Part shown: piece after piece, positions 33,099-45,954 of the stretch
Numbering within the stretch: position 1 is the stretch's first letter
Layout: every line of letters starts with the position of its first letter
Source: Paraspadella gotoi
Lineage: Eukaryota > Chaetognatha
NCBI GenBank assembly: GCA_051294375.1
Contig: CM119266.1
Span: 4,803,685-4,867,684, forward strand
Length of the DNA: 64,000 nucleotides
Direction of reading: 5' to 3'
Notes under the pieces: generated by a model
What the model was told of the DNA's origin: nothing
Database searches by the model: none
What the model saw: only the letters and a program-made list of their open reading frames with translations
Position numbers and translations under genes: made by a program

Positions 33099-35322
33099 CT
33101 GGAAAGAGAGGGGTAGGGTAGGGGGTGGGGTAAGTCAGGATTACAGGAGTTTAAGTGAATATATAGAGATATACTACGAATTATTAAATATAATAATTGA
33201 TCTTATTTATTAATAAATAAGCCAAGACATAGGGGATTAATTTACTGGTTTTAAAGTTTGTGGGATTGTGAAATATAACTATTTTGTAAGAACGAGTTCT
33301 TTAGAAATTATAGCCAGTCCAGTGTTCAAATTCGGAATAATTCCTATATTGGTTGTATCAAATTTTATAATTTACATCCAACACTAAAAATTCTATCAGA
33401 TAAATGTAGTATGCGTGATTGGTTAAACTAGTGATCTTGTAAAGAAAAAAAAAGGTTGAGCGGAAATCTTATCGGGTCATAAAACCTTATTGGGTCAGGC
33501 TGTGAAAAGGGAAGTTAAAGGTGAAGGGATCTTAGAAGTGAAGGTTGATCGGTGTTGGCAGAATGTGAGGAGGGAAGAGTGTGAAGTAAGTAAGAAGTGA
33601 GAAGATGTTGTGAACGAGAAATAAAATGAAATCGGACGCGCACGAGTTGAGATGGAAAAGGAAAATGGAGATTTAAAAAGAGGAGAAAACGGACTTGGGG
33701 AGAGGAGAGAGAGAGAGAGAGAGAGAGAACAGACACACCAGCGGAAGGGACAGAGTACATTTGAAGTGGAGGGGCGTGGAAGATAATCCCGTCGGTTTTG
33801 AATTCTCAATTTTTAGAGACGAAGGAAAGTTATTTCTTTTTCTTTTTTTTTTACATAAAAAAAATTCTTCTGTATCGGGATCTGAATGTGGAGGAAAAAA
33901 AAAAAATTGTGTTGGAAGGAAATTGGAACAGAATCCATTCCATTCTTTTTTCTTTCCTCTCGCTCTCTATTTTCTTTTCTTTATTTCTTATATTTTATCC
34001 CGCGTTTCCTTATGCCTATTCTTATCTCCCTATTTATATTCTATTCTATTTTATTTTATTCTATTCTTATCTCACTATTATTCTACTTTCCTTCCACCGA
34101 TTACAGTATCTTAATCGCTTCTACAACCACGCCCCCATGCAAACGCCCACACATCTACCACGCCCCCACACAATAGCCCACACATCAACTACGCCCCACC
34201 ACAAAAGCCCACACGTCAACCACGATTCCCTCTCATCGGGCTTCACTTTCCTCCCTCCACACCCCGCCGCAGTCCCCGTGTCGCTGAGGCAGTTAAACTT
34301 ACTGGGTGAGTTATTTCGATTCCAAATGGGTTTTATTTCTCGCGTTATCATCGCGAATTTTCCAGAGTAAAATTTCTTTCTCGGACCCGAAAAGATAAAA
34401 ACCTCCAACGGCCAAAAAAAAAGAGGAGGGGGGAAGTTGCTTAAAGATGGCGGCGTGGAGGGGGGGTTAGAGGTTAAAGGGTCTTTCATGGGAGGTAATG
34501 TCTGGGGGCGACCCAGGGGGCAGGGGGGCAAAGCCGCGGGGGTTGAGGGTTACCCTCTAGAAACGCGCGCGTGCCGATTTCTCTGCGAGAGAGAGAGATT
34601 GAAAACGTCTCTCTCTCTCTCTCCTTCCTCTCTCTCTCTCTCTCTCTCTCTCTCCGCGTTTGTTTTGTCTCTGCGAGGTTTTTAATCTTTTTCCCTTTTC
34701 TATTTCCAGGGAAAAGTTGTTCCACAGACGAAACTCGGGAATGAGAGAAAGTAAGTTTGGAAAGAAGGTTTTCCTCAGAAAGAGAGAGAGAGAGAGAAGA
34801 GAAAGAAAACGAATTCTGCTTGGAGTTTTAGAGGAGAGAGCGAAATCGCGTAACTAATTTTAAGGATGAAACTCGTTACGATGGATTGAAAATATGATTT
34901 CGGAGATCGTGATGAATGAGATCTGTGAGCGGGAGTGATTATTGGATTTTTTTTCTCACACATTGGAAAATTCAGCGGTAATTATAAAATAAAATTGGGA
35001 ATAATTACTATTTTATTTTGGTCATAATATCATAGGTTGAAAAAGTCAAATCTTCCCTCTGCTTCTGGGTATTTGGAGTATTAAAACAAATTAGGTAATT
35101 TGGAATATCTTATATTTTAATTATTAAACCTAAAGATTAATTTAAAGTCACAAAAGATCATATAAAGCGAAATAAGAAAGTGCATGAAAGAAAAAAAAAC
35201 ACGAATATAAACAAACAGAAAATAAATAACAAAAAAACAAACTAGCAAATGATAACATTTGAAACAAACAAGAAAAACAAAACAAAACCAAACCTTACCC
35301 TCAACATTCTAATCGTACTTAC

Positions 35323-35640
35323 CTTCATCCAATTCGCCGACGTCTTCGTATCCACCACCACTCCTACCACTTCCGCCTCCACCACCGACGCGCCACTCCA
35401 CCCTCTCCCCCGCAGCCTTCAGCCGCGTCCGCAGCGCAGCGGCGCGGACGAGCAGCGTCCCGAAGCAAAGAGCGTACGGAACGCTGGGCGCCATCATGCG
35501 GACCCGCAGCCGCCGCCCGACGCGGCGAAGCAGTAAGGGAGAGGCGAGGCGAAGAGGAAGAGGGCGGCGGCGAGGGTGGCGCCCGACACTGAGCGGGCGG
35601 CGGCGGGCCCGATCCGGAGAGGGCCTGATGGAAACGTGTA
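35323..35640 (-). pseudogene. TM2-TM3 exon, copy A'' with indels
   Basis: 318 bases against 321 in copy A, with intact splice sites. A base is lost at GCGGACCCGC (copy A: GCGGAGCCCGC), just after the conserved TM3 Cys region, with other losses near the 5' end. TM3 and the Gly-run loop are readable. Confidence 0.6.
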
Positions 35641-36823
35641 CTGGGGAGGGTGGGGCGAAATGTGGTCAGTTTAGCGGTTGGTAAATAAGGAGGGAGACTC
35701 TCTTCAGTAGGGCTGGGCTTTGGGGTTGCGGCAAAAGCGGGCCATATGGGGTTGGGCCTTGCGGCGGGCGGGGGAGGGCGGCCTTTCAAGGTCAAAAGGT
35801 CAAAGAAGATCAAGAGAAAAGAAATTTTTTTTTGTTGCAGAAAAAAAAATGAGATTAAAGGCGAAAATCACGTCGGTCATTGGAGGATGAAAAAATGCAA
35901 TAGGGTCTCTCTCTTCTCTCCTCTCGCTCCATTCAACGCCGCCCAGTCGGAAATGGCGCCATGTTTAATATGTACTTTTTTTTTCGTGAAAGAGGGGGGG
36001 ACCGGCGCTTTGGGGGTATAGAAGGGGGACCGGATACCCGGTTGGGGGGGGGGCGGGGGAGAGGATTCCGGGCTCCTTTAGATTCATGGGAAAGAGGTCG
36101 TCTTAGTTTAAAAAAAAAGAGGAAAAAAAATGTGACTGAGATTCAATGAAAGAGAAGTTTTTTTTCACCAATTATCGACTTATTTTTTTTCCTCTCTTGG
36201 AATATTGTACTGAAGAGTGAAAGAGAGATAGAGAGAGAGAGAAAGTGAAAGAGAGAGGAGAGAGAGAGATAGACACCGGTTTAGTTTTCTTTTTGCTCGT
36301 TATTTGCAGCTCAAAGAAAACTAGTCCATTCATTTCTTTTCTCCTTCCATTAAGACAAGTGTTTTTCCTATCTCTGCCGACTCTCTTTTTCCCTCTTCAT
36401 ATTTCTCTCTTATTCTCTATTACATTCTTTCCCCATTCTTCTCTTTTCCCTACTTCCCTCTATACCTCCTTTTCTATCTCCCTCTCAATTCCTCCCTTTT
36501 CCTATTTCCCTCTTAATACCTCCCTTTTCCTATCTCCCTCTCAATTCCTCCCTTTTCCTATCTCCCTCTTAATACCTCCTTTTCCTCTCTCCCTCTCAAT
36601 TCCTCTCTTTTCCTATCTCCCTCCTAATACCTCCCTTTTTCCTATCTCCCTCTCAATTCCTCTCTTTTCCTATCTCCCTTCAATTCCTCCCTTTCTCCTA
36701 TTTCCCTTTTAATACCTCCCTTTTCCTATTTCCCTTTTAATACCTGCCTTTTCTTCCCCTCCTTCATATTTTCCCTCTCTCATCCCTTCTCTCTCGTCCT
36801 CTCTCCCCTAAAAACGTAATCGA

Positions 36824-36860
<37 letters not shown>

Positions 36861-36910
36861 TTCTCCCTCTCTCCTTCCAAAAAAAAAAAATCCTTTCTCC
36901 CATTACTTAC

Positions 36911-37075
36911 CCAAAAAGACGAGTGTGACCAGCGTGCCCAGAACAGATAAGGTTAAAACGACGGTGGACCAATGTTGGTCGATGTAAGCTCCTTCCGTTC
37001 CGGGGTAAAGGAAGAGGTAAGATTGGTGTCCCCAGAGAGGTGGAGTCGTTTTGACCAGTTGATTGGCCACGCGGT
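36911..37075 (-). CDS. Class C GPCR exon: juxtamembrane segment and TM1
   Basis: This 165-base exon has acceptor CTCTTTCAG, donor TTGG|GTAAGT and phase 1 at both ends. It reads DRVANQLVKTTPPLWGHQSY, then LFLYPGTEGAYIDQHW, then TM1 STVVLTLSVLGTLVTLVFL. A Trp just before TM1 and a TM1 rich in Val/Leu/Thr fit family 3 receptors. No cysteine-rich domain like that of mGluR precedes it, which fits GPRC5/BOSS better than mGluR or CaSR. It joins in frame to VHVSIKAL of the TM2 exon. Confidence 0.8.
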
Positions 37076-37800
37076 CTGAAAGAGAACGGAAAGGTGGGGG
37101 GGTCCAGGGGGGGTGAAGCGGGGAAAGAAAAATGGCGGTCGTTTTTAACGAGTTGATTATCTGTAATTGAGTTGAAGTAAAGTCTGCCCCCCTTTTTTTT
37201 TTTTGTGGTGCGAGACTAAAATTGGCCATATTTTCCAAAAGCGCCTCAATTTCAGGTTTTGAATTCAAAATTAAATAAGTTTTTAAGTTTAACGGGATTA
37301 AGATTGGTTAAGACTTGGGTAAGGGATTAAGTTAAAGATTTGGTGAAATGATAATGCTTGATATTAACTTTAAAATTAAATTTAGCGATTAAAGAACGAA
37401 AATAATCCGCTTTTGGAAAATAGCACCCTAAAATTCCCTTTCCAAAATGATCTACCCTAATGTATTATTCCGGATTTTTTAAAAACCATTTTAGATTTAA
37501 ATTCTTCTCGATTATCCCAAACCATATTTAGGCGCTCTTTCCCGTCTTGCTTTCTCGATAGCATGGACACATGGTTTCCAGATTCCATGTCCCTTTTTGA
37601 GTGGTCATTTTCTCTTTCCACCATAAAAGCGCACTGCCAATCGAGCTCTGCTAATATATTTTCTCACACGAGCGCCCTCTACATAATCCATCCCTTTATA
37701 AGCGCCCCCCTACTTCCCTCTTCCCCGCACGACCGCTCATCGTTTCGCACTCAAAATTACATTTCATTTTTCTCTCTTTTTCCATCCTCATTTTTTTTAG

Positions 37801-37841
<41 letters not shown>

Positions 37842-37848
37842 TGTGATT

Positions 37849-37879
<31 letters not shown>

Positions 37880-38214
37880 CAATCTAATGAATTTCTCCGC
37901 GCCATTGCAGAGGAATAAAAGACGGCTAAGAAATATTTGCTTAAGCGAGGGTGTTAAGGCGAAATGGGAGAAAGGAGGGAGAGAGAGAGAGACACGCAGA
38001 GAGAGAGAGAGAGACAGAGACAGAATATGGTAATTAGAAGGCAACGGTTACCGTTCTCTCTCTCTGGGGTTTTCCTCTTCGTGTTTCCCTTTTGTTTTTT
38101 AGTGGCCTCAATGGATCGAGGCGGCAGACGGAGGGAAACCCCCTCTGGCGAGATGACAACAATCGTCGCGTCAGTTACCCCCTGGCGGACGTCTCTGTCT
38201 TTCTGGCGGATGTT

Positions 38215-38250
<36 letters not shown>

Positions 38251-39362
38251 GTTTTCTTTCTCACGTCTATTTCTCGTTTCAATTTATTTTCCCCCCAAAT
38301 TCTCTCTCGCTCTCTTGCTCGTTGTCTCGCTCTCACACTCGCTCTTTCCCTGACCTGTTCTCTCTCGCTCTCTTTATTTGTGCCATTCTCCCACTCTCTC
38401 TCTCTCTCTCCCCCTTTTCAGTGCTCTCTTTCGCTCTTCCTCTCTCTCACCCACTCCCTCTCTCGATCTCTCTCTGTCTCATGACTTTTTCTCGTGTTCA
38501 AACACAGCTGATACCCTCAATGGGTTTTCCTTCACGGCGCCGAGTCGATGTTCCTTTGTCTTTTTCATTTTCTTATTGAAAAGAGAAAAAGAAAATGAAA
38601 TTTTGGGAGAAGAATTTTGGAATTTGAACAGAAAAGTGAAAAGAAAAGAAAAAGGGAAGGAAGAGAAGAAAAGAGAAGATAGTAGCAGAAATAAAGGATA
38701 AGAAACTAGCATCAAGAAAAGAAAAGAAAGCAAAGAAAATAGCATTCCCAAGACATATTCCATCCTACAATAGAAAAGAAAAAAAGCCTTTCATAGAACT
38801 ATCCGACTACGTAATCCGTTCTTAAGACAGTAAAGGCAATAAGACATTATTTTCGAGTAACTAAACCAAAGCTCGCTGTAGATTTACAGAGCGAACCCAT
38901 TAAAAACGACCTCCAAGACGCTAAGAGAAATAATCTCAAATCGTGTGAAAATAAAAATCTAAATAATCCAATTCTAAAATGTGATAAAAGCAAAAAACGA
39001 CCGAGTCGGCGAATAAAATGAAAGATGGCGCCTCATAATATTCGCCCTGTTGCGCATCATAAAGAAAGGTGGAGAAGGGGGGAGAATCGTGGGAAAAAAA
39101 AGAGCATCGACATCTTGCCACACCTGTGTTCATTTGTTTGGTCGTTTTGATGACTTTTCTTTCCAGTAGAGGACTCTCTCTCCCGGTTTCATTTTCTCGG
39201 GTCATTAATTTCTTTTGTTTGTTTAATTGAATTCACGACGTAGAAAATACAATTTGTTCATAAAACGTAAAGAATTAAGGTTTTACAAAACATTACCCCT
39301 CTAATCTTTGGCGCTAATCTTAACTCACCTCCTCAATCTTGGCGCCAGATGTATTAACTTAC
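37076..39362 (-). other. Intron (mirror of 22024-24312)
   Basis: Contains GA tracts at about 37801-37878, CT-rich sequence at 38220-38480 and the family 2 MITE copy at 37224-37430. No exon is seen. Confidence 0.5.
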
Positions 39363-39459
39363 CAAGCAGAGTTTCTCGAGACATGACCCTCGTTTCTCCT
39401 TCTCCTACTTCCACGGTGAGGTTCAAACTTTTGCCAGAGCGTCTTCTATTGTTGCCGAT
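39363..39459 (-). CDS. Ectodomain exon (NLTVEVGEGETRV), intact copy
   Basis: A 97-base exon, phase 0 in and phase 1 out. It reads IGNNRRRSGKSLNLTVEVGE then GETRVMSRETLL and joins DRVANQ at the TM1 exon. There is one sequon (NLT). Its beta-strand-like alternation (LNLTVEV, TRVM) suggests it closes the extracellular domain before TM1. No family was recognised for this segment. Confidence 0.7.
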
Positions 39460-40153
39460 CTGCGGTGAAAAAGGGTCGGAAATTTTAGGATGAGTTTTAG
39501 ATTCTATTTTTCGAGGTGGCCCTTATTTGTTCGTTTTTCGCGGAATTTAATTTTAATATTTAACTTAATTATATTTTTAAACTTTTAAAGCAATCATTAA
39601 CCCTAATCTCTAACCTTAGCCCGAACTCTATCCTGAATTCTAACCCTAAATTGCAGTCCCTAACCCAAATTCTTAACCATAACTTCTACTTTAATTTTTA
39701 ATTTAATTTAAGATAATATGGGGCGTTCTGGGAAAATAAAGCAGAGTTGGTTTCGGTTGAGTTTCGGGTTTCAGATTAACAGAGGGAAAACAATTTGTTT
39801 TTCCTCTTAATAAAATTTAAATTGGAAGAAAAAGGGAAGAAGGAAAACAAAAAACAATTTGGAGAAAAGGAAAGAAAAACATTTTGAAAAAAAAAGAAAA
39901 GAGGAAAAAAAAGGAGGAAAGGAGAGAAATAGATAACCTGGAGTCAAGATAAAATAGGGAAAAATGTTGAGAAGAAAAAAAGGAGAGAAATGTTGCTAAA
40001 AATAGATTGGGGGGCGGCGGGGGGGGGAGAGTTAAGAAGACGTTGGGGACAAACGAGAAGGAAAAAAGGATTAATAATTTTCAGTGGAAAAAAAATCGTT
40101 GCAGAAAAATTTATAAGAAAAAATGCAATTATAAGTCGAGATTAAAATCTCAC

Positions 40154-40194
<41 letters not shown>

Positions 40195-40516
40195 AGCCAA
40201 AGCCCAGATCTCAACCGCCCAAGAAGAATCTTCTTCTTCCAGAAAGAAAAAAAAAACTTCACAGTTCGACGAACCGAAAGTTAAATTAAAACGAGAGATT
40301 TAACTGGAAAAATCAAATGGGAAATCGGGCGAGGAGTGAAAAAAGAAAGAAAAAAGAAAAAAAAGTCGATTTGGAGATCTCTCTCTCTCTCTCTCTCTTT
40401 TCCTCTCTCTCTTCCCCTTTTTATTTCCTCTCTCTCTCCTGTCTTACATCCTCTCTCTCTTTTTTTCTCTCCCATTATTTTTCTCTCCCTTCTCTCCCTG
40501 CCCCTCTCCATCTTAC

Positions 40517-40647
40517 CCTCTCCTCGGGACAGGACAGCGCGGGTAAAGACTCCAGGTCCAAACCCTTTCCGATCTCGTTTGAGATGATGAAGACAAAGGA
40601 AGTTCCGGTCTGAACCTTCCATTCTTCCACCTTCTTCAATACGACGC
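40517..40647 (-). CDS. Ectodomain exon (GVVLKKVEEWKVQTG), intact copy
   Basis: A 131-base exon, phase 1 in and phase 0 out, with acceptor CAACGCAG and donor AGG|GTAAGA. It reads GVVLKKVEEWKVQTGTSF, then VFIISNEIGKGLDLESLPAL, then SCPEER. The V-x-x-W pattern followed by a hydrophobic strand could be the last strands of a periplasmic-binding-protein-like lobe, as in other family 3 receptors, but this is only a resemblance. It contains one Cys. Confidence 0.7.
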
Positions 40648-40659
40648 CTGCGTTGAGAT

Positions 40660-41245
40660 ACAATCCTTAAAACTTATATAAATTTATATTTATTAAATTT
40701 ATGAAATCGATACAACCCATATGAAAAATTATCTATTAATTTAATGAATAATCTTTCCTGCCTCCCTGACTTTTGACGGACGATGGCGGTCTAAGGCCTC
40801 CATCACTCTTACAAGCTTACAAGCTTAAAATCAAGACTAACTCTGTCTAGTTTTTGCATTCCCAGAGCACCTGGCTTCCCTATCAATGAACTGTCAGAAT
40901 TATTAATAGATTTTAATAGATTCTTCCCGAGTTTTATGTTACTTTTACTTTTTTGGAGATCAGCCTTCGATCACTTGATTGATGTCTAGTGAACTAGTAA
41001 ACTGCTCGTATTTTGAAATATTATGCCGCTTTCCTTGATAGGGAAGCCAGGTACTCGGGGGGTGAATAAACGAGACTGTGTGTGAGTCTTGATTGAAAGA
41101 TTGCAGGGACCAGCTATGTCATTATCATTAGGCCTTTAACCACCGAAGCCTGTTCAAAGTCGGGGGCAAGATAGTTTATTTATTAAATGAATGGATAATT
41201 TTTGTAATGGTTGTACGAATTTAATAAGAAACCGATCGATCCTGT
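40660..41245. mobile_element. MITE family 1, mirrored copy in B'
   Basis: Reverse complement of the element at 20150-20720, at the same intron position. It carries the same inverted ends and the central CTCGTATTTTGAAATATTA segment. Confidence 0.65.
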
Positions 41246-41274
41246 ATCAAGGTTATTCATCCTAAAATAAATAC

Positions 41275-41421
41275 CTGTGTTGTTGTTGTCGTCGTCGTCG
41301 TTCCATTGCATCAAAGAGAAGGCGTCGACTCTGGCCGACGACGACGCCGCCGTCGCGGGCGTCGCATCCTCGGCGTCGGCGGCGCCCTCTTCGTGGAACG
41401 CGGCGCTGCAGAGGCGGTGAC
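41275..41421 (-). CDS. Ectodomain exon (GHRLCSAAFHEEG), intact copy
   Basis: A 147-base exon, phase 1 at both ends, with acceptor GCCGCAG and donor ACAG|GTATTT. It reads HRLCSAAFHEEGAADAED, then ATPATAASSSARVDAFSLMQ, then an acidic run WNDDDDNNNT. NNT is a sequon. The joined product across the next intron is NNNTGVVLKKVEEW. The Asp/Asn run overlaps a GAC/AAC triplet repeat and may vary in length between alleles. Confidence 0.7.
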
Positions 41422-41544
41422 CTGCGGCGGGCGGCAGCGGCGGAGAAGGGGAGAAGCAGGATAAGATATTGAGACGGACGACGGTTAACGACGCTGTTGC
41501 ATACGCGTTGCCTTGGTAACGCGAGCGGAGGAGACTGGGTTTTT

Positions 41545-41592
<48 letters not shown>

Positions 41593-44194
41593 ACAGACAG
41601 AGAGAAGACGCAAAGGAGTCGAAATCTCTCTCACTCTATCTCCATCTCTGTCTCTCTCTCACTATCGTCAAGACTTGGAAGAAAAAGCGTTAATGGTGTT
41701 ATGGAGGTGGAGGGGATGAGGAAGGGGGTTCAAGAAAAGGGGCTGGGGGTCTAGAAGGGGGCGGGGTGAAAAAATTGTAGATCATTTTTCATCGCCGCGG
41801 TCGTTGCGTGCGAATGTGAGAGGGGGAAGCGAAGACTTTCCGAAATGCAATATATCCAACTACCGCTCACGCATTAATCACTTTTTTTGCGTGGGGTGAG
41901 AGAGGGGGAGAGAGAGAGTGAGAGAGAGAGAGAGAGATACTTCCAGCGCGTGAGGCCGTGAAAGGTTTCTCTCTCTCTCTCTCTCTCCGCTCATCTCGTC
42001 TCTAACGAATTCACATCGGAAATCGATTCACAATCTTTTTTTTTATTCACTTTGAGGATCGAAATATCGATTTGACTTTTTGGACCCGCGAAGGTTTGAA
42101 GGTCTGCAGGTTTGAAGGTCTGCAGGTTTGAAGGTCTGCAGGTTTGAAGGTCTGAAGGTCTGAAGGTCTGAAGGTTTCGTTTTGGTGAGGTTGATGAAGT
42201 TGAGATACCTTTTTTTTCAATTTAGTCAGATGCTTATTTTAACTTTTTTAACTATTATTTTTCTTTACTTTCTTTGTCAATTCAGTACATTTCCTTATTA
42301 ATCCCTACATTACTTTATTAATCCATTCATTAATTTATTAATCCCTACAATAATTTATTAATCCCTACATTACTTTATTAATCCCTTCATTAATTTATTA
42401 ATCCCTACATTACTTTATTAATCCCTTCATTAATTTATTAATACCTACAATAATTTATTAATACCTACATTATTAATCCCTTCATTAATTTATTAATCCC
42501 TACATTACGTTTTTAATCCCTACATTACTTTATTACCTACTTCTCTAACTTCACTACTTCTTTCGACATTTCAGTTTATCATTCATTTTAAATTTGTTCA
42601 TTAATTCCTACTTTAATATTCTTTGATATCTTCTTTACTTTAATTTCTCGTCTCTTCTTTCACGGTTTCACCCGTTCATCGTCATTCATTGTCACTTTTA
42701 TCATTCTCTGTCATACTCTTTATCATTTTCACTCTCCTTTATTAATTTCCTCGCATCTTTTCTGTCACTTTCATCGCTTCTTTTCGGTCACATTCATCGC
42801 TTTTCTGTCACTTTCATCGCTTCTTTTCTGTCACATTCATCGCATCTCTTGTCTTCATTTGTCAATGACACTTTTTTCTTCCTTCTTTTCGCTCGAACTC
42901 GACGCTCGATATCATTTTCCTTCTTTCGCCAATTAAAACTCATCTGAGGCCAATGTCGCCGTGGGGGGGAGAAAAGGGGAAAGGAAAGGAGGAAAGGAAA
43001 GGAAGGGAAAGGTAAGGGTGACAAAAAAGGAAGGAAGGATTAAAGGGAAGGGCAAGATACAAAAGATCGCAAAAAAGTAATAATGCCAGGAAAGAAAGTA
43101 AGAAAAGGAAGATGAAATTTAAAGGAAAGAAATCAAAGGAAGAAAGAAGGGAACAGTTTTTAAGAGGGTTGGAAAGAAAAGTGAGGAAAGAAAGTAAAAG
43201 AAAAAAATTGAAAGGGGGAAAAAAATAAGGAAAAAAAAATACTTAAAAATAAAATATATTTCTTTGAAGAAATGTTGCAAGAGTTATATTTTAATTTTTA
43301 AAATCATCTAAACATCCAGCGACATTGAAGGAAAACAAGAACGCGTATTTCTCTTTTTCATCTTTTTCTTTGACTCTCATCTCTCATCATCTGTTTCTCC
43401 TTCATCCGTCTTCAATCCCAATCTTAGTCTCTCGATCTCCAAACATTTTTAGTTTCGCCGCGAGTATTCACGGATCAACTCGATCGCCTTTTCGGTCGGT
43501 CTGTCGGTGTCGATCCGTCGGTCTGTCCAACTTACGTTAAAAATACACCTAATTCGTTTATAGTTGCTCATTTGTCAAGACAAGAAAAAAACCCCTCAAA
43601 TCTAAGTGACTGCTAGCGCCGCCTTCAGGAAATCCTAAACTATAAAGAATAAAAGACGGAATTCCGATGCATTGCGTGTTATAAATACATGGGCTAAGAA
43701 AGTCACTGCGGCGCAACACATTCGATGGATCTTGTTCAAATCTTTTTCCCTTTCATCTCTTCATATCATTCGTCTTGTGCCAAAGACGTTTCAGCTCCTT
43801 TTTTTCCTTCCAAGGTGCCAAACCCGTTCCCGCCTTGATACTTTAATCCAACGGTCGCCACAGTTTCCTTTAACCTTTTATCTCCCTGCCCCTGTCTGTC
43901 TGTCAGTCTGTCTTCTCACCTTACTACCTTTCATCTAGTGGCCAGTTAGTTTTCTATCTTTGCCCCATTAAATTTTCAATTTATTTCTTCCTTTCTATCA
44001 TTGCACAATACTTTTTTTATATTTGCATTATAACTTACTATCTTTTCTATTTGTCCTTAGTCCTCACCTTTCCATATTTGGCCCATAGCCTTTTACCGTT
44101 ACAGCTTACCTTTCCAGCTTCGCCCCTTTTCCGCCTTACCTTACCTTTAATATTCTAACGCCTTGGCAGCCTCCGGTTTTTCTTTGCTCATGTG

Positions 44195-44236
<42 letters not shown>

Positions 44237-44304
44237 CCACCATTAAGCTTATCTAAATCAAAGCTTTGGCGCCGTCGTTATTCTCATTCATCGCCTCGTG
44301 ACTC

Positions 44305-44341
<37 letters not shown>

Positions 44342-44825
44342 CCCTTTTCTCGCTCATTACCTTAACTCGCTTACCTCGACTCACCCGCGGCGAACGAGTC
44401 CATTAGTTTGTTTTTGGCAAAGACACTTTTATCTTATTTTTGAGGTTTTGAGGTTTTCATGCACATTGTGCATTGTGCGTTGCACAACTTTGTGGCAGTG
44501 ATCGAGTTACTATGCTTTATTTTTACAAATCTTAATGACACTTTGGATAAGAATAGGAAAGAGATAATTGAATTGAAAGAAACATGACCTCGGCCCTAGG
44601 GAAGCAATGCAAACGTCTCAGTGAGAGAGAGAGCGAGAGAGAAAGAGAGAGAGAGATAGGTTAAAACTCCGTAGTAGTTGTGAATTCTTCCCGTGCGTAC
44701 GTGGGACGTAGCGCAGACGATTCGTAAAGATACTGATATTTATCACCATCATCTATCATCCTCATCAATATCATCATTCTTATCATCATCATTATCTATC
44801 ATCATCATCATCATCCCACTCTCAC
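41422..44825 (-). other. Long intron (mirror of 16547-19977)
   Basis: Carries GA/CT tracts (41548-41590, 41900-41935, 44205-44232, 44312-44338), the 16-bp array (42085-42178), the AT-rich minisatellite (42285-42540) and a purine block (42960-43240). No exon is seen. Confidence 0.55.
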
Positions 44826-45043
44826 CGGAGACTTCGAAATCCGCGTATTCCAACTTCACTTCGGGACAGAGTCGTTCAGCTTCCTCCGCCTCCAACTCGT
44901 CGTCGACGCTTCCGCTTCCGCAGGTCGCGTCCGACCGCCTCCAGAGCCTCTCGATCTCCGCCTCCACGTTTTCGAGCGTGAGGGCGACGTTGGGATCGAT
45001 CATCGAGTGGATCGTCAAGTCGACTCGAGAGACTTCGGAGAAA
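44826..45043 (-). CDS. Ectodomain exon (TIHSMIDPNVALTLENVEAE), intact copy
   Basis: A 218-base exon, phase 2 in and phase 1 out, with acceptor CCTACAG and donor TCCG|GTGAGA. It reads FSEVSRVDLTIHSMIDPNVA, then LTLENVEAEIERLWRRSDAT, then CGSGSVDDELEAEEAERLC, then PEVKLEYADFEVSG. Two Cys flank an acidic stretch, with a third soon after in GHRLC, so a disulfide-bonded extracellular fold is likely. It begins with an amphipathic helix and ends in strand-like sequence. No domain family was recognised. Confidence 0.7.
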
Positions 45044-45906
45044 CTGTAGGCATGTGAAAGTTAATGAAAGTTGGATTAATTTATATATTGATTAAAATTA
45101 ATTAAAAAAATATTCATTCAACTAGCTAGGCTGTAGCTATACAAGCTTTTCTGTTTCCTGACTGGCCTTCGGTGATTTTAAGGCCTTTATTCCGGTTACA
45201 AGATAATTGCATAGTAAATAACCAAAAGTACTAGGCTTTCTTTTAATATATATTATTTTTAATTGGTTAAAAGGACCCAAATTTTTCAAACATAGATCTC
45301 GGAAACACATCTCGCATCGAAATACAAGTAGCTGACATTTATGAAATTTAATGAACTAAAAGTAAATTATTTCGGTTCCTAACTTGGGACAGTTGATAAT
45401 AATAATAATAATTATAATGATAATAATTAATAACGCAAACGAATAAATGCTTTAGTTAATGGTTTTTAGGAGTCGGGACTTCGGACGGGAGGAGGACGAG
45501 GGTCGCGCTCTCTCTCGCTCTCTAGGGAGTTCCGGTCAACGATTATGGTTAGATGGTCTTCTACCTGACCCTGATCTTGAGCCTGACCTGACCTAACCTG
45601 ACCCGGACCCTGAGCCTGACCCTTTTTGGGTCGAAATGGAGAACTTGCCTTCTTCATTTTTGCCGAGGGGGTAAATTAAGGATTCGTGAGCTTTGCCTTT
45701 GCACTCCCTCTCTATCCCGTTTTAAATTTATTCTGTTTTATTTCTTTTCTAAGACTTATACATATAACAATAATATACCAGAATTGAGTTCAGAATTAAA
45801 CTTTTTTTTTCATAATTTTACTCGACTTAGTTTGGCCTTCGTTTTTAAAATCGACCCCTTGACACTCTTCTTTACTGGTCCCGATTGTACTTCAAATACA
45901 AAATTT

Positions 45907-45954
<48 letters not shown>

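Larger units (their letters stand above)
31215..36211. repeat. Duplication unit A'', copy 3
   Basis: Third copy of the TM2-TM6 block, continuous on its right with B' without a gap. It is therefore the copy in collinear context with the N-terminal exons. It shares several indels with A' against A, so A' and A'' are closer to each other. Confidence 0.9.
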
